A stretch of 64,000 bases of DNA from Halichondria panicea (taxonomy: Eukaryota > Porifera > Demospongiae > Suberitida > Halichondriidae): positions 10,154,632-10,218,631 of the forward strand of contig NC_087377.1 of assembly GCF_963675165.1 (NCBI RefSeq), written 5' to 3'. Shown piece by piece: positions 57,440 through 64,000 of this stretch (position 1 is the stretch's first letter; each line of letters opens with the position of its first letter). Under the pieces are notes generated by a model. It was given only the letters and a program-made list of their open reading frames with translations. It had not been told where the DNA came from and did no database searches. The position numbers and the translations under genes are program-made.

Positions 57440-58889
57440 AGCTGAAAGAAGTAACTAAGTCTTAGGTCACACTGTCCACATAAACATGACTTAGAACAAA
57501 TATCACAGCACAAGCAATTGAAACCGAGATCAACATGTTTGTAATTGTCAATATTTCGGAAAAGACTATCCCTTCTACAATCTGTAGTGTTGAAGTTTGA
57601 AGCATATTCTTTAATCTCATTATTAACTTGATGGTAAATTCTTGCCTTTAAAAGGGTTACACGTGATGGTTTACCATCTCGACCTGCTCTACCAGTCTCT
57701 TGTACATAGCTACTGATATCGTCTGACAGGCCAACATGAATGATTTACCGAATGTTGGGACAATCAACACCCATACCAAATGCCATAGTAGCTACAACAA
57801 TGCGAAGATTGCCATCACCCTTAAATAAACGAATGATTTCAGATTTATGGGCTGGATCAGTGACACTTGTAAACATGTCCACGAGGTGAAATTCAGGAAG
57901 ATCAGGTGCATCATCAGGATTTGTGAATGCAGCTCCAAGGTAATCCTTAAAGAAGAGGTACATGTCACCACACACTCCAAAAGAACGTCCATATATGATT
58001 GTTTTGGGAAACTTGTTTCTCTCGATTACCAATTTCTGGGCCAAGTTTTGGAATGTCTCTGGTATACTTTTGAACAATCCAACAGCATAAATCAAATTTG
58101 GGATTACTGGGACTCTCGTAATGACAAATGGGTTTCTTAGGCCAACAATACGAGAAATGAATGAAATGTCACTTCGGGTAGCTGTTGCTGTTAGCGCCAT
58201 CACATGAACTGATGTTGAAATGAGGCTGCGCACTTCTCTAATTCTCAACAGCATTTGCCTGAAAGTCTCACCCCTGCAATAATATTATTGGTACACATGT
58301 TAATAAAAAACAATGAGTCAAATACATACCATTTCTTCACACAATGAACTTCATCGATTATCAAAGCCTTGAGTCTATTAGCATACACATCTCCCCCCAG
58401 AAGTCTTCTCCAATGCTTCTTGCTGATGATCATTTCAGGTGTAAAGAATACTAGCTGATACTTTCCATGGAAGATCGCATCCATTGTAGCTGCATCAGAC
58501 ATCTCGCCCGAGACATATGTGCTAGATGCCTTTAGAACAATAGATGGCTACCTATATATAGAATAAAAGCATCCAGCTTAGAATGATGTAGTTACGTGTA
58601 AACAGCTCATATTCCCATGTACGTATAATTATATGTATGTTCTATCTAGCCTTACATACCTGATCATGAATGATGGCCAGCAGAGGAGTGACTACTTACT
58701 ACAATAGAATAACCTTTCTCCTTCTCCAATATTTTGTCAAATGCTGCAGGCAAACAAGCATAGCAAAGGCTCTTTCCAAATCCAGTAGGCAATACAGCAA
58801 GACATCTCTGCCTCTCAGAAAAGAAGTGACTACTTCCAAGCTCGTTAGCAGCTTCTGTGACAGCTTGTGTAACTTTCTCCATTTTGCTC
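57440..58889 (-). pseudogene. RecQ-like DNA helicase, nearly complete but interrupted
   Basis: Superfamily 2 helicase in at least three exons. Exon A (58889-58665): Walker A LPTGFGKSLCYACLP and motif Ia (TPLLAIIHDQ) after a frame break. Exon B (about 58549-58331): YVSGEMSDAAT, FFTPEM and the DEVH box LIIDEVHCVKKW. Exon C (58263 to about 57440), after a GCAG acceptor: LTATATR (motif III), TIIYGRS (IV), IVVATMAFGMGVDCPNIR (V), QETGRAGRDG (VI), then a zinc-binding CCDICSKSCLCGQC. A stop codon sits just after CPNIR where relatives have Gln. With one frame break and one stop it is probably a recently dead copy, unless the stop is a sequencing error. The N-terminal Q motif is replaced by unrelated sequence. 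A fragment of a relative is at 47261. Confidence 0.75.
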
Positions 58890-58962
58890 ATGGCAGCTCC
58901 GCCCAGCTGCACACCCACCTAGCTAAGTGGGTGTTAACCAACCACTTGCAATACTGCAATCT

Positions 58963-59006
58963 GATTGGGCTGCACTCCTCAGTGCAGCAGTACAAATCCT
59001 ATATAA
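58963..59006 (+). promoter_or_regulatory. Outward-facing promoter-like block in the right TIR
   Basis: ATTGG (58963-58967) precedes TATATAAG (58999-59006), pointing out of the element towards the DEATH-SAM-DEATH gene. The same layout is at 32011-32050. The hairpin at 59014 would lie at the start of such a transcript. Confidence 0.35.
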
Positions 59007-59013
59007 GCGTGTC

Positions 59014-59043
59014 ACCCGGCCACCCGTTGGGAACGGGTGCCGG
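59014..59043. ncRNA. Right terminal GC hairpin
   Basis: CCCGGC pairs with GCCGGG and ACCCGTT with AACGGGT around a GGG loop; a near-perfect stem of 13 pairs. Compared with the left copy, paired positions have changed together. Transcription is not shown. Confidence 0.35.
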
Positions 59044-59056
59044 GCTCCGCCCAGCT

Positions 59057-59898
59057 AAGCACAGGTAGAGTGTAGGCAGCAGGTAAAGGATCATGAAAAT
59101 TGAAAACGAAATAATATATGTTTAGTTCATGGGTGTAGCCTCACAGCAAATGCCCCAAATGGGAGTGGTCAGAAGACAGTTGAAAAATAAAACAAGACAA
59201 CTCAACTGCCAAGGTACTAGGTCTGCAGTACGTGTATTAAATTACTTGTAGGTAAAACTAAGATATCATTATAATTGTTCCAATGATCCAGTCTGTGTTT
59301 AATATAGTCACGTCTCAACTAATTGGCATTTGATAAGATACTGATTTGAGGGCCAGGGGCGTGAGCGTGGCAGTGGAGGGTCTAGTCTACGTCTGTGTCC
59401 ACCTCCATATTCGGTGTGACACATGCCAGTTGATCCCGACCATTGATCTACTTTGGTCAGATACTACGTACATAGTCCATAATTATTCTAAGGCAAATTA
59501 CTTGGTGAAAGCATAATAGATAGAAAAGAGAGGGATTGGCAATAGAAGTGGTTCACGTAATGTTTTACATTGAAGTCTACGTAACTGTAGTGCCGGGACC
59601 ATCCGTATTTCGCTCTAAAACTCCCACGAAACATTTTGACTTTAACAGCAGAACTTCTCACGGACGCGACTTTTTACAGACAGAACTTATTATTCACGAA
59701 TCATTCATGTATTAGCTTCCACGTAGGAAATAAGCATCGATTAAAACCGCGGGGGAACACGGATGGTGCCACAAGGGTGCTTTGTTTCCAATCCCTCTCT
59801 CTTAACTATCTACGCATGTGAACACTTATTGGTTACTATATAGGATGGAATTTATTGTAAATACATCGATCACCCACGCATGCACACATACACACAGA
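59057..59898. other. Upstream region of the adaptor gene
   Basis: No gene. Parts of it (59078-59145 and 59725-59898) are repeated at 36172-36240 and 38338-38502, flanking the LINE there. Confidence 0.55.
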
Positions 59899-60990
59899 AT
59901 GGCGCGTGTCACAATACAAAACCTCAAAGAACACACTGGAGTTACAGACAGACAGCTCAATCTCCAATGTCTCGACCAACATTTTGACAAGCTAGCCCAA
60001 AAAATACCCAACTGGTTGTCATTAGCGATGACTCTCGACTTGGAGGAGTACCAACAACAAGCCATCAGGGTTGACCCTCTTTTAGATTATCTGCACAAAA
60101 CCGTGGAGGTACTAAAGGTATGGAAGAAGAATAGCGTACGAGAGGCCACGTATTTGAGGCTGGTGGAAGCTTGCCTGGAGATGAGTAATGCACTGTTGGC
60201 TGGAGAGGTCTGCACTTTGGCAAAATGTGAGTGACATAGATATAATTATAGTCACAATGGCAAAATTCATACCCTCAGGTGCCAGGTTTAATATATGCAA
60301 AGCGAGGCCCAAATAACTTTTCGGCATTGGTTAAGATCAGCTGCAATCATATTTTTCTTCACTTACTGAGCATTACATGTCAGTCAGTGTAGGGTGAAGC
60401 ACCCCATGACGATTATCCTGTTCACATGACTCAAAATGTTTCTCAAAATACTGTATAGCGGGAAAGTATCGCCATTGGCTCCAGAGCTCTCAGCAAAAAT
60501 TTACTTGGGTTCTAATAATTATTCGCGTTTCAATGCCAGGAACACCCCACCAATAGCTTTTCATGTGAAATACCAGTTTTAATTTTTGCGTTAACTGTCT
60601 GCCCACGGAAATTGTGCACTTCACGAAAATTTCCCGCTGTGCTGGTCATACTTGTAATCATAATCAGATTTTCAGACAATAAATATTCTCTGTGAATCAG
60701 TTACTTTATATAGATCCTCGATCTTTGCAAAAGGTGAAGTTACCCTCCAAGCTGGTCTCAAAATGTGTTCAACCGGCCACATTTTAATATTATTGTTGAT
60801 GAAATTGGCGAACGCCGCCAAACGTACGTGTTTGTTCTCAGTCGCTAGTCCTAATGGATTATTGAAGCATTACGTTTGAGTGATTGTATGATTGGATTTT
60901 ACGTTTGACTACAGACAACCCATCGATGTAATTCTTACTTCCACATTGCAAACTTGTATTTATTTAATATCCTCTACAACTCCCCCCCCC

Positions 60991-61029
<39 letters not shown>

Positions 61030-61038
61030 GCACGCACG

Positions 61039-61119
<81 letters not shown>

Positions 61120-62957
61120 CTGCCACTGCTGGTCCCCACAGTATAGAGGGATGGTTCAGAGAGATAGGCCTCATGGACGGAGACATTGACCGTCTTACTC
61201 GTGAGTCAAGTGTCTGCACTATGGTTTATTGTAATTACAATTTCTGAAGACTTTATATATAGTGCTGCTTAGTATTTTACATATTATGTGCAACAATAGG
61301 ACTTCACTGTTAGCAGTAATTCCGGGTTCTCGGTAAAAGGGCATAAAGGATCGTGGCACGTACACGTACCTTGCTTCAATTATTGGGCGTCCTCTTCTGC
61401 CCCCTTTCTTTGACCATAATAATTAGTGAGCCAGCTAAGAATACTTTTAGTGCTAGCTTTCTAGTTGTACACGTCAAGCTGATACTGAACATACTGCTTT
61501 GTACTAAAGATACTTCTAGATCTGATACTGTGCTGAGGCTAGGTCTCTCGGTCTGCTCATGATTGTGCCACGGCTTTGTCAGTCCATTAAATACCCTTAA
61601 TTTCTTTTTGTTTCTGCTAGCTAGAAAGTATAGCGTACATTTGTAAGTGGTTTAATGAATAATTATGTAGGATGGTATATTTCTCATGTGATTGCAGGAG
61701 TGGGACATTGGCCAAATTTGTTTATCATTGAATTGGCATTATAATAGTGCCCGAAAAAATTGTACACTGTTACTTTTAGCTACAATATCGAGAAAAGAGC
61801 TGCAATACTGTTTACTGCCAGAAGCAGAAGCCATTGTGAACTTAAACCTCTCTGCAGATTCTTTCTCATGATAAAGTTACTAACACAACGTAACAAAATT
61901 CTGTCATCATACAGCTACCGTAAACATTGAAATTTTCAACGCATCAAAATTTCGCACTTTCTGCACTAGGCCCACAATTCTTAAATTTCGTGCGCATAAA
62001 TTTTCGTCCGTTATATTAACGTAGGTGTGGCTAATTATATTAATTTCGTGCGTTGAGTCCAAGGACGAAAAAAACGAAATTAAACACCCGTCGAAAATTT
62101 CAACGTTTACGGTATACAGCCGTCACAGTTTTGTTTCATTAACTGAAGCTCCTATCCTTCCATATCACTGTAGCTTTAACACTCTACACCAAAGCTACAC
62201 ATTCCTCCAACCATTAAGCACTCGACGTGTGCTTGTCGTATCTTGCATCTCATTGCTGGCACTGTAATTCATTGTATTTGTGTGATCAGCTATTAAAGTG
62301 CATGCAGCTATACTTAATATACCAGTAATTACCACAGCTCCATGCATGGTCTCTAAAATGCTTGGATCATGTCTGTGTTGTTTGTAAAAAGGGAATATCG
62401 GTGCCATAATAATCTAATTGCCTGAAGCAAACCGATGCCCTAGTATTATGTGAAGCTATATAATATTTTTTACAGAGGCTGGATTTGCAACCAAACAAGC
62501 TTTCAATCTGCTGACAATACCCGAACTCAACAACCTTGGCCTGACCCGTGGAGGTGTGAAGCTGTTACAGCGACACGTCAGCGCTAATGAAGACAGAGTG
62601 TCCTCTTCCAACAACATCGAATCCCAGGCAGTGCCGGATATTTCAGCTCAAAGTCCGCCTACAACTACCGAGTATCTGAGTGCTAATGACAATTTGAGAC
62701 ATGTGTTCTCACTCACTTACGAAGCGAGAACAAAATGGTTCAATATTGGACTTCAACTAGGACTTGCCAAAGACGTATTGGACAGTATTGGCAGGAACAG
62801 AAGCTTGCACGAGGACGGAGATTATTTCAGAGAAGTATTGACGAGTTGGATGCACGGAGGAAATGCTAAAATAAAGGATTTATTGGAAGCTTTGAAAGGA
62901 CCTTCTGTAGATATGGCGGGTGTGGCAAGAAATGTTGGAGAGAAATTTGGACAATAA
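59899..62957 (+). CDS. DEATH-SAM-DEATH adaptor protein
   Basis: Predicted 296-residue cytosolic adaptor. Exons 59899-60226, 61120-61200 and 62476-62957 sum to 297 codons (donors GTGAGT, GTGAGT; acceptors ACACAG, TTTACAG). Residues ~15-105 form a death domain ([20 protein letters not shown], then [20 protein letters not shown]). Residues ~118-170 form a SAM domain split over exons 2 and 3 ([40 protein letters not shown]). After a Ser/Asn linker comes a second death domain (~205-290: [39 protein letters not shown]). Death and SAM domains are protein-protein modules, so it likely bridges receptors and effectors; which NLR it pairs with is unknown. The ATG chosen follows ACACAGA and is the first before the domain; a longer frame from 59818 adds non-conserved residues. 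A broken copy of exon 1 is at 38503. Confidence 0.88.
60450..60640. mobile_element. MITE-like element in adaptor intron 1
   Basis: CTGTATAGCGGGAAAGTATC at the left and GAAAATTTCCCGCTGTGC at the right are inverted. The interior (CCAGAGCTCTCAGC, TTTCAATGCCAGGAA, GTGAAATACCAGT) is related to 41685-41880 (TAGAGCCCTCAGA, TTTCAATGACAGGAA, GAAATACCAGT). Confidence 0.55.
60983..61118. repeat. (CA)n microsatellite abutting a splice acceptor
   Basis: A C run (60983-60993) is followed by about 60 CA units with small CGCACGCA interruptions, and the last ACACAG is the acceptor of adaptor exon 2. The open frames of repeated His-Thr across it are artefacts. Confidence 0.95.
61201..62475 (+). other. Intron 2 of the adaptor gene
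   Basis: About 1.28 kb, without another recognisable gene. It contains a MITE at 61916-62114. Confidence 0.6.
61916..62114. mobile_element. MITE in adaptor intron 2
   Basis: TACCGTAAACATTGAAATTTT at the left and AAAATTTCAACGTTTACGGTA at the right are inverted repeats of about 21 bp; inside, CATCAAAATTTCG and CGAAATTAAACACC continue the symmetry. The element at 32553-32745 shares the style (TTTCG / CGAAATTAAACACC). Confidence 0.7.
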
Positions 62958-64000
62958 TAGCAATTGGACTGTTAGTTTTTTCACACTGTTCATTTTATGT
63001 GTTTTGTATTATATGTAGTGAGCAATTGCGATCGGCAAGCAATTGTGCATGTGTGTGGGAAGTGCAAATTGTTGGTAAAGTGTACATCACAAAGAAAACT
63101 CTTATTACATTCCGTGGTATAACCATTGATTCAATGAATATGATTTGTATTAAGAAAGTGCATGTGTGCATGTGAACGACGCTGTGACGGATAGACGTGT
63201 AATATGGCTATCTTGTTTTCACGCTTTTTGGTGCTTCCAATCCTAGAGCTGGACGGGCCTTAGCTAATTAAGTAATTAAGGCCATCTATGAGAGGAAATA
63301 CAGCCTGTAGTCAGCTAGCGCTCTGTACACACACCATACACCACACACTGGCTGCAGTAGTGGCACATGTAACTAATGTCAATTCACAATGTAGAACCAA
63401 CAGGTTAGGTCACGAGTGCTGGTTGTAATTATAGGTCCTTGTTCAACTACATGATTGTAGCTATTACAAGCCACAAAACACCTACATGTACATATGTAAA
63501 TGTAGATGGATATCCAGATATGGGAATCACATGAGTCTGAGCTGAAGAACCAAAGCACATGCATGGTAAACTGAAGAAAATCAAGTTTATAGTTAGTTCA
63601 ATCTGGATACAAAAGTCTAGAGAAAATTATGTCATCACTGTGGGTTCATTTTTGTACCATTATTTTCGTGGTGCTATATTATACCATAACAGAAATGAGC
63701 TCTATCGCACGCCCCTGGCAAACACCCCCTGTCCCCGGCCCCGGTCAAGAGAGTCTCAAGTTTTATGAGGTAATTTTAACTTGACTTTTTATTGCATATC
63801 TCCAGCTCCTTCAGCTTCGAGATCGCAATGATTTCTTCTATTAAAATAATTAGGTGTTACTTTTTAATAATTACCGTTTGATATATAATTACAGCGCCAA
63901 AAAATTTCATTTCATTTCTGAGTGGCGCATCTTTTAGAACACAAAAAACTGCGTTCAGCCCAGCTGTATGGCGCCTAAATTATGGTGGCGCTTATGTTTT
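62958..64000. other. Downstream region, no gene recognised
   Basis: Contains the adaptor 3' untranslated region and about 1 kb with only short unconvincing frames. GGCGC motifs near 63893, 63923 and 63970 hint at the end of a repeat that runs out of the window. Confidence 0.45.

Larger units (their letters stand above)
56961..59056. mobile_element. 2.1 kb element with hairpin-bearing TIRs, zinc-finger exon and RecQ-like helicase
   Basis: 56961-57030 and 58985-59056 are inverted copies: TTAGTTGGGCGGAGCCC / TTAGCTGGGCGGAGCCC outermost, then a GC-rich hairpin, then CGCTTATATA-GATTTGTACT. The hairpins differ in sequence but keep pairing (left CCCGACC/GGTCGGG; right CCCGGC/GCCGGG and ACCCGTT/AACGGGT). 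Between them are a plus-strand zinc-finger exon (57167) and a minus-strand helicase (to 58889), converging tail to tail. Whether this is a mobile element or two genes with palindromic flanks cannot be settled from one copy. Confidence 0.55.

Noticed and set aside
60892-61247. Frames rich in His-Thr or Val-Cys
   Set aside because: Translations of the CA microsatellite.

Overview
The window is animal DNA, most likely from a demosponge. The evidence is AT-rich DNA with many short (50-110 bp) spliceosomal introns, dense short inverted-repeat elements, a long chain of fibronectin type III (FN3) exons of equal phase, and death-fold/NACHT/LRR and DEATH/SAM immune-type genes of the kind expanded in sponges. 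The species is inferred from this gene content only. There is no prokaryotic signal, CRISPR array, rRNA or tRNA that I could support.

Layout. 1-2.4 kb: non-coding with small inverted repeats. 2.4-15.4 kb: nested transposons. A pair of ~335 bp inverted arms (2417-2754 and 15038-15368) encloses a 10.4 kb insertion with the symmetrical order A-B-B-A. Each B (4.25 kb) carries a complete two-exon piggyBac transposase whose single intron is filled by a ~155 bp G-run minisatellite. 15.4-18.1 kb: MITEs and a 5'-truncated minus-strand glycosyltransferase fragment. 18.1-28.4 kb: a plus-strand FN3 receptor gene (22 intact FN3 repeats and one decayed FN3 exon, a transmembrane segment, a ~75-residue tail); its signal-peptide exon was not found. 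28.6-31.7 kb: a complete 8-exon HAD phosphatase (phosphoglycolate/pyridoxal phosphatase family). 32-36.4 kb: repeats and possible coding scraps. 36.4-38.3 kb: decayed LINE. 38.3-38.9 kb: broken copy of the DEATH exon found intact at 59.9 kb. 39.5-46.8 kb: decayed partial copy of the 3' half of the FN3 receptor, later hit by two ~1.7 kb elements. 47-47.8 kb: RecQ-like helicase scrap. 48.6-53.4 kb: minus-strand 1200-residue NLR. 53.4-59.1 kb: repeats, then a 2.1 kb inverted-repeat element with a zinc-finger exon and a RecQ-like helicase. 59.9-63.0 kb: a 296-residue DEATH-SAM-DEATH adaptor. 63-64 kb: nothing recognised.

The most notable observation is in the NLR. Its first exon encodes a short polytopic membrane segment that ends in a canonical 2A ribosome-skipping motif (GDVETNPGP), only three complete codons before the splice donor. 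One mRNA should therefore yield a 142-residue membrane peptide and a separate 1058-residue NLR (death-fold, NACHT, LRR). The NLR, the DEATH-SAM-DEATH adaptor and the broken DEATH-exon copy form a small innate-immunity neighbourhood. Three multi-exon models (transposase 568 aa, NLR 1200 aa, adaptor 296 aa) and the phosphatase (298 aa) all close in frame when spliced at visible GT/AG sites, which supports those models strongly.
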